The notes beneath the pieces were generated by a model. It searched no databases and was not told the DNA's origin. It saw nothing but the letters and a program-made list of their open reading frames with translations. From assembly GCA_949825025.1 (NCBI GenBank), contig OX463780.1, forward strand, positions 34,390,979-34,454,978: a DNA stretch of 64,000 nt, read 5' to 3'. Source of the stretch: Siphlonurus alternatus (Eukaryota > Arthropoda > Insecta > Ephemeroptera > Siphlonuridae). Of this stretch, positions 17,785 through 30,520 are shown in pieces (position 1 is the stretch's first letter; each line of letters opens with the position of its first letter). The position numbers and the translations under genes are program-made.

Positions 17785-17915
17785 CCATCTTTATTAAAAA
17801 AAAAAAAAAAAAAAAACTAACTCCCAATTTTAACCCAAAACTTTTTGATTAGATTCAAGCTCATGACTCATGACCTTTACTGCACCATTGTGTTGTCTGG
17901 TAATATTAAATATCT
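17785..17915 (-). repeat. Possible decayed SINE (minus strand, A-rich tail)
   Basis: On the minus strand a tRNA-promoter-like piece (ACAATGGTGCAGTAAAGG...GAGCTTGAATC) is followed by a run of about 22 T, i.e. A's on the plus strand at 17797-17816. The match to A and B boxes is loose. A similar ACACCATTATGTTGT piece is at about 9162. Confidence 0.25.
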
Positions 17916-18219
17916 TTTAACAAAAGTAATAAATTACTGTGGAATTTTAATATAATTTTAATTAAATCTTACTTGGCTATAAGTGCTTGAATTAACCGAT
18001 AATGCTATTTTATCTTAGAAAAAAAACATTAAAATTTATTATAATTATACATTTAAAAAAAATCAAAATGACACTGTTGAATTAATTATTATCATAATTA
18101 CAGTATGTTTTTTTTTTCTTTCATTACATTTTAATTATTTCCTATAAAATTACACGCTTGCAAAGTGTAATGACTGCTGCGATCAATCGAAAGTACGATG
18201 AAATGATGCCACAGCTGGT

Positions 18220-18440
18220 TCTCTCCCCCAATCTCGTAGAAACTCTTTGGGGGGGGGGGAGAGACAATGACGTCATTTTCATTCTAGCAGCGACACGCGA
18301 GCGAGGGAGAAAATAGGGGTGGGGAAGGGGGGCAGATCCCGGGGGAACGGATTCAATTGCAACGCGCCAAATTGAAATCCCCAACACCATACTATAGCAG
18401 CTACAGTAGTCCAGCAGTAGCAATTTTGCCGGTCAGATGA
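18220..18440. promoter_or_regulatory. GC-rich pocket with CRE
   Basis: Contains a G run, TGACGTCA at 18268, GACACGCGAGCGAGG and GGGGTGGGG. Looks like promoter or enhancer DNA; no start site can be fixed. Confidence 0.3.
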
Positions 18441-21400
18441 AAGTTACTGGAGTTGTCCTGTCCCTTACAACAACAAAAAAAAAAGTTTTTTTCTTCTCTT
18501 CCTCTCTCTAAATTATTTAAGTCTATTTCATATAATATATTGAACATTATAATTTTATTTTTAAGATGCATGAGCAGCATGAGGTGGTACTCTTTACTAT
18601 TTTAATAAGAAAATTTTATGAAATATGAAAAATGCTAATAATAATATTAATATATTATATATAATATATAATATAATGAAGGGCACCCCTTCTTCAAAGA
18701 ATAAAAAACTTCTGCAATCATCAAAACATTATAAAATTTCAATATAGCTGCATGTTTAATTTAATATCTTAATCAAAAGGTAGCATTAAAATAACATAAA
18801 AAATATTATATAAACTATCCACAAACAATGTACACATCAAATTTAATTAAAAATATCATGAATTAAATTTGGGCAATTTTAAGATTAATTAAAAAAAATA
18901 ATTAAATAATTCCTTTAAACAATAATAGTGTAAAAAAAATACTAAAAAGAAGGGTGCTTTATATACAATAAACGTTTTACTATGTGATAGTTGATGCTTT
19001 TACACGTGTAATGATTATATAGGAGAACCAGCGGTGAAGTAAACTGAGGCTCGTATATATGTAGTACGTTTTTGAACGGAGGTAATAGAATCTCCAACAG
19101 GCGTGGGATCACATTATATACTTGCTGGGTCCGACACATTCCCAGCATTTTATTCTAAACGACCGCCGCAATCGCCGCAGCAGCTACGTTGCACGAGAGG
19201 GTTCGGAGAACGGTCGAAATGAAAAAAAAATGTTAAATATCTGTGATGTAAATCCTTTATAGCAGGTGTAAGTCTCATGTAAATCAAGAATATATTAAAA
19301 GGAATCTTAATTCATTGTGTGATAAATGATGTGATATTCATTAGTGTTATTGAAAAGTTTTTTTCCCTATTTTTTTTCTTATGTTGTAATTAAAAGGATG
19401 CCATGCCCTTTTATCTTATCATGTTAGTATGCAGGTATAAATGTTTTTCAACTGAATCGTTTAGAAACAATACAATATTATATATTGACTTCAATTATTT
19501 CTTAAATTATTGATGCTTGTTTTTATTAAAGTAAATTTTATAAGAGTTTGATGACTATTTGCAAAACTGCTTAATTTATATGATTTTTTTAAACTTCTCA
19601 AAACTTTTACTTTTAGAATCCTGCAAGACGATGTGACGTCATGGTCATGCAAATATTTAATATTTAACAAGCAGGTAAGCTAGCATAGGAAATGATGTTC
19701 CATGACTATGACGTCACAGCGCTTTACAGATAGATTTTAATGGTGTTAAGACCGCTAAGAGTGTTCATGAACTTGAAAAAATAGACAATACATATAACTC
19801 GACGTTCTTTATCCAAATTAAATGTAACATTTAATTAAAAAAAATCATTCAGGTTGTTCAGTTCGGTAGACGACCACAGAATGCAACTCAGAATCTTTTT
19901 AACTGCATGTAAATATAATAACTGTTGTTTACAATATTAATTAAATATTAAGCCGGGGAATATTAACGAGCAAGAACTATCAGGACAAAATCTTAAAACT
20001 TTTTATACATACATATACAAAAGCCATGCAATTGTTTTAGGAAGTCAAATTGTTGCGCTCTATTTCTGTAAACACTTCCTTTTTTTATATATACCAAGGG
20101 ACACGACTCTATGACAGAGCATTTTTTTTATTGTATTTATTTTTTCAGTTAAATATAGAATTAACAGTTCCAAATTACTATACAATAGAACAAAACGATG
20201 TCATCTATTTCTGTCAAACAAATACATTAAAAAAAATAGTCGTGACTTCTAAAACCATGAAATAACAATAGTCATTTTAACTCAATAATAATTACTATAT
20301 ACACAGACTTTCAAATATTAAAATAAATAAAATCATTATATGAAGTACAATTGTATATAATATAAAAAAATAAAGAGATAGTTGTGTATATTTTTGTATA
20401 ATTTATAACTTGTATTTGAGCCATGATAGTCGTTCTATAAGTTACTGTATACTATAATGAATATTCAATAGATCCATAATAGGTAATGTGTAAAGACCAA
20501 CTACTATTATATATTATTGTAATAGTAATGCACATATAACCATAATAATACCATAATCAATTTATTCAATTGTGACTTATTGAAATAAATTGTCTATTCA
20601 ACATTATTCTATTCATTTGTTATTCCCTTAATAAATCCCAAAGGTATAAATATAATCTGGCATTTTTTTATATTATTATTTCTACACTGTATATAAAAAC
20701 TAAAAAGGTGTTAAAATTTTACACGGTACGTAAATATTCACTAACATACGTAATGCCTATATTTCAATTTTATATTGTAGCTTCTTAGAATTGCCATATT
20801 GGCAATAAACAATATAATTTGTTACATACTTAAAATAGAGGCAGTTAACGTTGTTGATTTTACTTCAAACGTCATCAAGACAATAAACAATACATTGATA
20901 GTTAAACCCGAGAGTCGAGTTTTATATTCAGTCACATACGAAAAAGACCTTATGTAATGATGACGTAAGATCTATTATTGTTTGTTACACAGCATGAAAT
21001 TGCAGGTATGTAACATTTGAACATTTTTATATTTTCTTCAATTATTTTCACCTCGTAAATAATTATTTTTGTTCAATTATTAAATAATGCATCATTATTA
21101 TTATTAAAAAAGAAATTACAATCGTAAACAAAAACTTAATTGACAACATAATTAAAAACATACAGTATATCGGTGACTTGAATGCATGTGATCAAAATAA
21201 TTAAATTTTTATTACTTTTTTAATTAAATTGACAAAGCTATTATGCTAATAGGTTTATAAATTGGTACTCTAAGCTCTTAATTATAAAGTTAAATAGTTT
21301 CTTTTCATTAAACTTCTCCATTTAACTCAAGGGGATTTTATTAATTATAATTAAAATAAATAATGAAAAATATACATTATATTATACACACATAATATAT

Positions 21401-22264
21401 TTTATCATACATTATAATAAGAAATATAATTATGATACTTACATTAAAAAGCTTGAAAATTAGAGATGTATTCAGATGATTCTGTTTTGCATTGAAGAAG
21501 GGTGGTACTTTTGTTGAAGGTGAAGGGAAATGCAGTTGTTGTACTTTAAAAAAAAAGAGAACTTGAAAGTTGGATTTATGTATATATATATTTTTCTAAA
21601 GGCTTGCTTGGTAGGTAACCTTTTTATTTTATTTTTTTGGTCTCCTTTTTTTTTTTTACTTTATTTATTTTTTTCTTTTTCTTCGTTTACCGCGACGACC
21701 TTCAAAATCCCCCCTTTGCCCCCTCCTCTCCTGTTACTCCTTCTCCTCCTTCTCTAGAGAGAAAAAAAAAAAAAAAAATCCCCCCTCTCTTTCAACCAAC
21801 GTAGAGACGACTGGGTAGTCGCCGCGCGCTTTTTAGCACCCGCGACTTAAAATTTCACTTAAATGTAATATCAACACACTTAATCCAGTCAACAAAATTA
21901 TTGTCACTATTAATTAAAAACTAATATTAAAAAAATACCAACATAAAAATGTCACGTGGTTTAGAAAAAAATGTTTTTAACACCGATATTTAAATACACT
22001 TATAAAATAAAATTCCTAATTAAATCACGTCATTGTCAATGTTATACATAGAACACTCAACACATACACACACTTAAGTTAATATTTTTATATATCAATA
22101 AACTTAGAACAGTGTTGTTATGCAATTTTATTTTAATAACATATTATTAACACATATTAATGTCACTGGTATCATATCACTTAACACGGTAAGTAAAATG
22201 ACATAAATGTAATATAACAATAATTACTTATAGTTAATAGATTGAAACATTAATAATACTAAGT
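18441..22264. other. AT-rich DNA, no gene seen
   Basis: Besides the family B element at 19.6 kb, it holds a CpG spot at about 19162-19215, and T/C-rich and A-run sequence at about 21640-21780 followed by GTCGCCGCGCGC. No frame with a recognisable family. Confidence 0.5.
19619..19735. mobile_element. Small CRE-bearing inverted-repeat element, family B copy 2
   Basis: Shares GTCATGCAAATATTTAA, GCATAGGAA and CTATGACGTCACA with the 7.2-kb copy; TGACGTCA at 19634 and 19709. The outer arms are more decayed. Confidence 0.75.
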
Positions 22265-22540
22265 TTTGTCGTGTGTTATAAGTTCGGATCGAAAGCTCAA
22301 TGCGGTTACGTCCACTGCGCTAGGGACGCAAGGGCCGACTGGGAAAATCGGCTCGATTTTGCTAGAGCAACGGCGGTGGCGCGGAGCAGGAGCACGACGG
22401 CAGACGGCGGCGACGACGCCGGCACCGCGGGAGGGGAAGGAGTAAAAAAAGGGAGGGAGAGTTAGGGGAGCGAGCGTGCGCCCGCCGTCGCCGGCGATCC
22501 ATTCTATATAAGAAGGGGAAACTGGCCCTAAAAAAGTACT
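22265..22540 (+). promoter_or_regulatory. CpG-rich island ending in a TATA box
   Basis: Dense CpG (GGCGGCGACGACGCCGGCAC, CGCCCGCCGTCGCCGGCGAT) is followed by TATATAAG at 22505-22512. This is the best promoter candidate in the left half. No coding exon could be assigned downstream; a second GC-richer patch at 22680-22880 has GATTGGCTG (inverted CCAAT) and CACGCCCAC. Confidence 0.4.
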
Positions 22541-23169
22541 AAAAAGTAGGGGGGAAATGAACACAGTGACTCCATCAAGTGAGAAACAATAGTACTAGAA
22601 ATTGTTAGATATGTTATTTTTTTTATTATATCATGTGATTACATTGTTGCCAAATTTATGATTATAAGATTTTTTTTAACTGTATGGAGCTACAGCATCC
22701 TATTCGAGGATGTCACGACAGGATATTTCCCGGTGTGGTACTCAGGTGACAAATCACTCTTTTGTGATTGGCTGTTTGTAGGCGCCGCCACGCCCACTTT
22801 TTCTTTCCACCACCTCCTCCCACCACCCACCGACCACGTTAGTTCGTGTCAAGCACTGATCCATGTGGATGTCATCATATCGTATATTTCAATACTGTCA
22901 TTTTTAAAATTAAAAATTTCTTAATTTTTTTACCTTTATTATTAATATCCAATTTTTTATATCTCAATTACATAATAATTTGTTAATGATTTAATATATG
23001 ACATTTCTTGACATGTGTCAAAAACTTTCGGCACCTGTTGCAATATGTGGTACGCACTGCATGAACGCTCAAAATTCTCCCTTTATGGACAGTGTGATTC
23101 TCGCCTGTATGCTGCAACCGCTTTACTGCCACGCTGAAAGTGTTGCATAGATTTGAACTTTGCAGGCGT

Positions 23170-23270
23170 TATTCTCAATATGGCGTCTGCCGCGCCTGCC
23201 GCTTGGTATCACGAAAAAAAGTTTATCATATTTTTCTTATCATTAGCTGTTTATAATATAAATTAACTTA
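23170..23270 (+). other. Possible first exon: ATGGCG start context
   Basis: CTCAATATGGCGTCTGCCGC gives MASAAPAAWYHEKK from 23180, with the frame open to TAA at about 23264. The GC-rich start resembles a 5' exon, but the rest is AT-rich and no donor is clear. Confidence 0.15.
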
Positions 23271-23841
23271 AATAATAAAAATAAGTTAAAGGTCATTACA
23301 GGAACTGACTTTAAATTACTTGAAAAGTAATTAAAGATATTAAAAGTAATATCTACATTCAGTATCACTTAATTATTATCGGTCAATGCAAGGCGGTATC
23401 AGTACACAAAATTGTCCCAAAAAAACATGTGATATATTTCATACTATTATATAGTAATTAATGGGTGGAGGTGAAGATTAAATATTTCCCTTAAAGATGT
23501 GGGCTTCGGAAACATAATTATGCATCGCCTAACTAAATTCATAATTTGGAAAACCAAAAATTATTTTATTTTTTTATTTTGAACTTTCGTTGGTTGCATA
23601 AAGCATATATTTTTTGTTTACGTCAAGTTTGTAAGTATACATGCAACAACATGCATTCACAAATTAACCATTTACAAATTGCATATATTAATTTAATTAT
23701 TTTAATTTAAATTAAAAAAACAAACACAAAAATCAAAACGTCAATGATAAATTGAATAAGAACATCAATTATTATGAAACTATAAAAAATCTTGAAGACT
23801 CAAACAACAAGTATTAACAATAATATTCGATAATATTATAC

Positions 23842-23964
23842 TAGGCCTGTTCGTAAACCCTGCTCGGTGTACACTTTCTGCACCCAATCGACCTTATGTA
23901 CATGGAATATAAGGTCGATTGGGTGTAGAAAGTGTACACCGAGCAGGGTTTACGAACAGGCCTA
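23842..23964. mobile_element. Near-perfect 123-bp palindrome (short MITE)
   Basis: 56-base arms differ at one position and surround an 11-base loop near 23903. Ends TAGGCCTGTTCG and CGAACAGGCCTA. The terminal TA on both sides would fit a TA target duplication. The high arm identity implies recent insertion or constant pairing. Confidence 0.9.
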
Positions 23965-26489
23965 CTTATTCAAACAATACATTTTCAGTCATTTTATGAC
24001 TTTCAAACTCCTTAACTGCATGACAATGAATATTATGTGAGTTCATACATCAATTATTGCTGTATATTTCATTATATAGGGAGGTTAGTACAAAGGGTTT
24101 CGAAATTAATGTTGGGTTAAAGGTCGGCTGCCTTTATAACTATACTTACCAGTTTTGTTTAATTACAAAATACTTTCGAGTCACTACTTTTTTTATTTAT
24201 TTATTTTTTTTTATGTATCAATATCAATAATCAATATAATGGATAGAAAAAATGCAACACTTTTTTTTTCCTCTCTTCAAAATCATGATATTTTATTTTT
24301 TATATTTAGTACATATGTGTATACATTTTCACGTAATAAGTCCGCATCACAATAATTTAATCTGGCGCAATATTATTTGAATAACTATATATACTATATT
24401 TATAACTCAACTAATATTTTTAATTGTGAAAAGATGAGATCATTTAAAAAAAAATGTGCTTACATTTTTTTTTTTTTTTCAAAATATATCATATTATTTT
24501 ACACGTATAGAAGAGTAGTAGAGCATGGAATATTCAATTGTAGGCTCTAAAAAAAAATGTTTTTGAAGTTCTCAACACTTTTAAATTCTCTTTATATATA
24601 CTGCATGCAAAAATTGATATATAATATTATGCCAGACATATTTTCTATATTAAAGTGTATATTGAAACTTAAACATATCCAAGGTTTAAATAATTTGTAT
24701 GTATGTGAGGGTGGGCGAAAGGAGGGGGGCGTAACCAGTGACCCCGGGAGCGGCAAGGCTCGGCACAGTACAAGGCCATCGAAGCACCATACACCGACCT
24801 TCTGTGATGGCAGAGCGCGCGCGGTGCTTGCCCGGTGTGCTAGGCCCCGCGAGCCAAACACCGAGTGCGAGCAAGGGGGATAATTTACTCACCAATACAT
24901 CCATCAAGACAGCCAAGCTAAGCCTGTATTTAAGATGACTATCTTCAACCGCCCAGACACATCATTATTGTTCCCATGAGAGACCGAAAAAAACCTCCCA
25001 CTACAACAAATAATAAAAAAAAGTATATAATTTATAAATATATATAAACTTCAACATTCCTCAGTCATTACCTCAATCTTCGAGGAGAGAGAGGATTATA
25101 TATTTTTTTTCTGCCTGTTATAGTTATAATATCGTGTACTGACCCGCCCATTACAGTACACCTATATATAATATTTTATGATATATCAAAACAATGCATT
25201 GGCGTCATTAAAGTTGAACTGTGTATATTGCAGAAAAAAAATAGTAATTTCGTATTGTAAATTTTACTTTTATGATCAAAATAAAAGTTAGTAACAATTT
25301 TTCATGCGTTAAAATCGCTTGGCAAAAACGATAAACATAATTTTATTTCAATTTTCATTATGTTCACTGACATTTATTTTATAAATGTTCTAATTATTAT
25401 TTACTACATCAGTACACAATTATTATTATATAAAAATTGACAAGTTGTTATTTTATTTTATTTTATTTGAGTAAAAATCAACGTATTTTTTTTTTGTATA
25501 TTAATTCCCCACAATTTACATAAAATTTCTTATATAAGATTAAATTATTAATCTTACAGAGGCTAGTATAAATATACATCTAATTAATTAGTTCAAGATT
25601 ATAATACTTAAAAATTAATAAAAATTGTTTATATTGAACGAAGGAAGAAACCAAAATTTGTCAAAAGCTTGTTGTCACTTTGTATGAAATTTATATTAGA
25701 AAATGAACCTTCAAGACAATCGATTTTACAAACATAAGAGTCATATGACCAAATATTTACCAATCCTTGCTAATTATATATTTTGTTATAAATAATATTA
25801 TATTGAAAAAATGCTTCATTGCTGACGAAGTCATTTAAATTTAGTGTACACATAAATTATATTTCTAATAAATTATTTACAATCAATTATTGAATGAAGA
25901 TACACAAAAAAGCAAATTACAATCAATTTACACCTAAAAAACTTAATTATTTAAATTAACATGCGTCTAATTAAATGGAATCAATTATGCGATACAGAAA
26001 AAAAGCCATTTCAACAGCTTTTATTTTGGAGTTCTAAAGTTCTAATTTAATTTGATTAATTTTAATGTGTACTGTGCGTGTATATATATAAATTATTATT
26101 ATATATTATATCGATGATAATTAAACTGCACATTCAAAGGTCAATAGAAGTCTACTACGCTAGTTAATAGACTGGAGGTGATACCTCAGCACAATGACTT
26201 TGCATGAGCTGCAATGATTTTGTTATGCATACACCTTTACAATTACTGGTCCATAACTTAAACTGCTCCTACGTCAAGAAAGATTGCATGATGACACTGT
26301 TGACAAAATAGTTGTAGATTTTATGTACACTCCTCATATTGAAAAACCTCCTTCACAAATAGATGGCAATAACGTCGATGTATTGCCATTGTCCAACACT
26401 ATTGTGAGCTCAATGAAAAAAATTTCTGGTACGACGATTATTCGCATAAATGTACAGAAGTAGCCATTAATAAAAGTGGGACTTCGTGA
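23965..26489. other. AT-rich DNA, no gene seen outside the 24.8-kb pocket
   Basis: At 26150-26460 the composition is more balanced and includes CACTCCTCATATTGAAAAAC, possibly a decayed mobile-element piece, but no frame survives. Confidence 0.45.
24700..24890. other. CpG-rich pocket
   Basis: GC-rich (GACCCCGGGAGCGGCAAG, GAGCGCGCGCGGTGC) with overlapping open frames on both strands and no recognisable protein. A GTGAGT on the minus strand at about 24891 could be a donor. Function unknown. Confidence 0.25.
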
Positions 26490-27040
26490 AATGGGGAATT
26501 CTCTTACAACTCAAATTTTAATTTAACTACTATATTATGATACGGTACATATTAACAATAAGTTTGACTTAAGTTTCAACTTTTTTAACTCAGATTTGGG
26601 GACTCTGAAGGGATTATTAGAATAGGGGCAAAGTATGCAACCTGCGCGCAAAACTGAAAATTGTGACGTAGAAACTCCCTAGTTAACACACAACAACTAC
26701 CTGATATCATAGTTTGAGCGTCAAGGAGTGATTGGCTATAAATTTTAGTAACACGATCGAAATCAGCGGGGTTTTCTACCCTAGTATCAATAGTTTTGTC
26801 TCTAATATCAGTTTACTTTAAGAGTGATAATCGAAAATATTAATTTATTGCAGGAAAATTTCGCCTGCTAGGCAGTTTCTACGTCACGTTTTGGCGCTAA
26901 ATTCAAAAGAAGGAAGATTTTTAAAAAATTCCCTTGTCTCCAATTTTGAAAATTGAAACTTTTTTGTTTTGGGACATTTAATTTCAAGGCATAGAGCATC
27001 TGAAAAAAAAATTAAAATAAATGTAGGAGAATTCCCCATT
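26490..27040. mobile_element. Degenerate inverted-repeat element, about 550 bp
   Basis: AATGGGGAATTCTCTTAC at the left faces GTAGGAGAATTCCCCATT at the right. Inner arms share AAGTTTCAA and GTGACGTAGAAACTCCCTAG / CTAGGCAGTTTCTACGTCAC. The rest of the arms has diverged. No transposase frame. Confidence 0.7.
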
Positions 27041-28499
27041 GGAGAAGCGCGTATCCCCTTTTTCATTCATTTTGACGAAAATTGTACAACATAATTTAAT
27101 TCATTAAAGTTTAAAAATGTATTTGATGTTATGAGGTTAGTCTTGGAGTATATACATGCATATAGTAAATACACAGTTGCATAATATGTAAATAATTGAA
27201 TACATGCACCACTTATGAAAATGAACAAAGTAGAAGACCTTTCCCGTTTGTGGTCTTGTGCAACTAAAAGGTACTATTTCTTTATGCATGGTTGTGGATC
27301 AAAGCCTCAGGTCAGTACTATTCCGTCTACATAAGCTTTATGTCATATAAAACTGACTATATAATATGTAACTATATATGTGACTATATAATACATGCGG
27401 CACAAGGTGAAAGGTTAATGGCATGCAGCCATGCACCATCCTTAGCAGAGGGTACATTGTTCCCATCTTTTCACCGAACCTTTATAAAAAATATGATAAA
27501 AATTTCAAAAGTAAAATAAGGCTAAAATAATTAGTATCAAGTTTTTTAAATACATAGGATATAAATTAAAAGAATATTATTAAGACTGTGGCGAGTATAT
27601 AGTCAAAATTTAGTAAAATCAGCCTCTAAAATAACTATTAAAAATTAACAATTCAAACACTTGATCCCATTTTTCTTTTCCTGATCAGTTTAATAGTTAA
27701 TTTGCTTTTTGACCCTTTTTTCTTAAGATGTACAAATATTTTAGGCTTGTATACCATCAGGATTTATTAGTTATGGCCGCCAATGAAATTATATGAAATA
27801 ATTAACAACTATAACCACGACGATTTGTTACTTTTTGAGTCATAAATCAAATAAAAAAACACTAATCATCCCCTTCTTTCAACCTTAAAAATACAATAAG
27901 TGTCAATAAGACACGATTCACGAAAGAGTTAGAATCCAGGAAGATACATTCAGAGCTCATACGCTGATAATGTCATTAATTTAGGCTGACTAGCTCTAAC
28001 CGTGGTTATAGTGAGAAACCTGTGTATCTTTCTTCGAGAATCACGTTCAATATGACATGCATTGTACCATAAAAATGAAAATAAAAATTGTATTAAATCT
28101 TTTGGCTAGTCAAGTGTGGAATTGCAGCATATCAACATAGTTTATTAATTACTTGATAAAATACAATATATGTACCAACTTTCAAGTGTGATTAACATTA
28201 TTATTTTTTAAACTGAAGTAAAATATTAATTTATGATTGCATAACATAATTAAAAACATGTTTCAAAATAAAACAATAATACAATGTTCAGTTACTTAAC
28301 TTTTAAGAATGGTATATTGAGACTCTGTTTCTTTTTGTGTGTATATATTTATGTATATATAAAACCCATTAACAAAAGCAACAACAAAAAAAAAATCTTT
28401 TTAAAGAACCTTATATAATATAGTTCATTGTAGTGTAGTTTCTTATATTTTAATAATCAGCAAGATTGGAAGTTTTGCATTGAAATATGTGTCTGTTTA
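27041..28499. other. AT-rich DNA, no gene seen
   Basis: Nothing of note. Confidence 0.55.
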
Positions 28500-28760
28500 T
28501 GAGAGGCTTGCTGATGGGAAGAAAGGAAGAAAGCCGCGAGAGAAGCGGACGAAGCTTCTATACGGATGTTGCTGAGGAGGGCCTGAGAGAGTTCTTTAAA
28601 GAACTTTAATCACGAGATGGGCCTCTCTCTCTCTGCTTGCTTGATGGTCAAGCACTTCTCATTGCGGACCAATCAGCCCTTCTTTTACCCCCTCCCTCCC
28701 CCCGCCAGCCGCATGACTCTCTGGCCTAAAAGCAATATATTCCCCCTTCCTCTACCATCA
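28500..28760. promoter_or_regulatory. GC-richer pocket with CCAAT box
   Basis: Contains GGACCAATCAG (about 28668), the palindrome GTTCTTTAAAGAAC and GAAGCGGACG. A promoter or enhancer is possible. Confidence 0.25.
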
Positions 28761-29035
28761 CCAGCTCTTCTGTTTACCAGCTTGCTACTACTCAAATATT
28801 TCTATTTACATATTATGTACTCCTTTTTTCAATCAAAGTTTTCTCTCTCTCCCTTTTTTTTCCCTCTATCAGCATTCCTTTTTATTTTATTTCTCCGCAT
28901 TACATTAATTTTCATTGAAAGCGCCTGAAAGTTATACAACTTTTTCTGCCTAATTGTATTGCGGGTTGCATTGCCCCTTGTCTACGCGTTCAATACTTGC
29001 CCATATTTTGGCCTGTTATAATTTTAACTTATAAT

Positions 29036-29133
29036 GGGGGTCATTCACAAAGCACTTTGGCCTCACTTCATCCTCGATGCCTCATGTTAAATCGAGGCTA
29101 AAGTAGGGCTAAATTGCTTTCTGAATGCCCCCC
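29036..29133. mobile_element. MITE with GGGGGTCATTCACAAAG ends, shortened copy 2
   Basis: About 98 bp, with matching outer arms (CACAAAGCACTTTGGCCTCA / GGGCTAAATTGCTTTCTGAA) but a shorter, degenerate centre. Confidence 0.75.
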
Positions 29134-29419
29134 ACTTGTGTTTAATATTTTTCTTGGTTTATGCCATATGATTTTTATATTTAAAAATTGTTATGTTATC
29201 TATGAAAGAAAAATAAGAAACTTAACTTCGTTAAAGTAAATATAAGTCATATAATAAGCCCTTTTGATCCCCATCCATATAGGTACTAAATTTTATATTA
29301 TAAATATTTCAAATATTCATTTTAATTAACTTTAATTATTCATCACTAAAGTATAAAGATATATAATTAAAAATACAGTATATTTTTTCATGATTAATAA
29401 TTAAACTCTGTGTTCTTCA

Positions 29420-29580
29420 GCTGATGTGGAGGAGGCGTGGTCAGTCGAGATTAGCGATGCTGCAGTGAGTGGGCGGTTGCTGGAGCGAGGTGTACAAAGC
29501 GAGCCGCGCCGACGACGTAAGCCCCGACTAAATCCGAGCAGCACGGACCTTATGAATTCTTCACGAGGATTGCCAGATTA
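29420..29580. promoter_or_regulatory. GC-richer pocket with GC box
   Basis: GGAGGCGTGG, GTGGGCGGTTG and GCGCCGACGACGTAAG suggest Sp/KLF-type sites. No associated gene is visible. Confidence 0.25.
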
Positions 29581-30114
29581 TTAAGTCCTTTTCTAACACC
29601 ATACAGCATTGGTTAGAAAACAGCTTATAATTACTATCAAGTCCATGTTTTCGTAGGCTTATTATAGAAAGTTATAATCTCAAAATGTGTTTTTTTGTAT
29701 ACTATAATATAAATATTATAATAAATAATTTAAGCACTAAATTAAATTATTTAATGTTTAAGTATTAAATTAAAATTTTATATATAATATACATGATTAT
29801 ATTATGAATTAATTAACATACTCATGCATACTTTATGATTATTTTATAAATTATTTCATATCTTAATTAATTTGATTCCCAAAATTCGATTAAAATAAAA
29901 ATCAATGAAAATTAATTAAACAAAATAATAATGGTTTAATATAATATAGTATCATAAATTGATAATTAAGTATATAAGGAAACCTCACAATTCTATCAAA
30001 ACTGAAGCGAATTAAGTCATTGAAAGTCGTGCATTTATAATTTCTATAAAGATTAGTTTGGAGCTTCGTATACTCGCTATATAGCACCTATATAAATATG
30101 TATTTATAACTAAA

Positions 30115-30434
30115 TAGAGTATTGTCCTCAAATTTTTTTACTGCAGAAATGGATAGAGGGTGCAAAGTTATGCTACCCTGATTTTTTTCAGATTTTTTAG
30201 AGCCCGGGAACTATTTTTAAAAAAATATTGAATGTCCCTTTCGTGACGTCACGAGACGCCGCTCCTTAAGAAAAAGATAGGACTTGCCGCCGCGTGACGT
30301 CACAAAAAGGACTTTCAATAATTTTTTAAAAATAGTTCCAGGTCTCAAAAAAATCTGAAAAAAATCAGGGTAGCATAATTTTGCACCCTCTATCCATTTC
30401 TGCAATAAAAAAAATTGAGGACAATACTCCATTG
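30115..30434. mobile_element. CRE-bearing inverted-repeat element, copy 1
   Basis: Nearly perfect palindrome of about 320 bp: GAGTATTGTCCTCAA, GCAGAAATGGATAGAGGGTG and TAGAGCCCGGGAACTATTTT, mirrored at the right. Each arm has TGACGTCA (30244 and 30295) flanking a centre with CTTAAGAAAAAGATAGG. The element at 46.3 kb is the same family. No coding capacity; a MITE or foldback element. Confidence 0.9.
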
Positions 30435-30454
30435 TTTATAAGACAAATTAGAAC

Positions 30455-30520
30455 GTTAGTATACCAGGAATCGAACTCACGACTAATATCCAAGCTTTAG
30501 TTAACTCTTTGCGTTAAAGT
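30455..30520 (-). repeat. tRNA-like or SINE fragment (B box)
   Basis: The minus strand reads GAGTTCGATTCCTGG, an RNA polymerase III B box, preceded by a weak A-box region. No cloverleaf or acceptor stem is present, so it is not a working tRNA gene. Confidence 0.3.

Noticed and set aside
22259..22564. 101-codon minus-strand and 64-codon plus-strand frames in the CpG island
   Set aside because: Open in several frames at once because GC-rich DNA has few stops; no family motif. Treated as promoter-like DNA instead.
24557..24938. Four overlapping frames at 24.6-24.9 kb
   Set aside because: Same reason: a GC-rich pocket open on both strands without a recognisable domain.
30461..30520. tRNA gene on the minus strand
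   Set aside because: Only a B box is convincing; no cloverleaf can be drawn.
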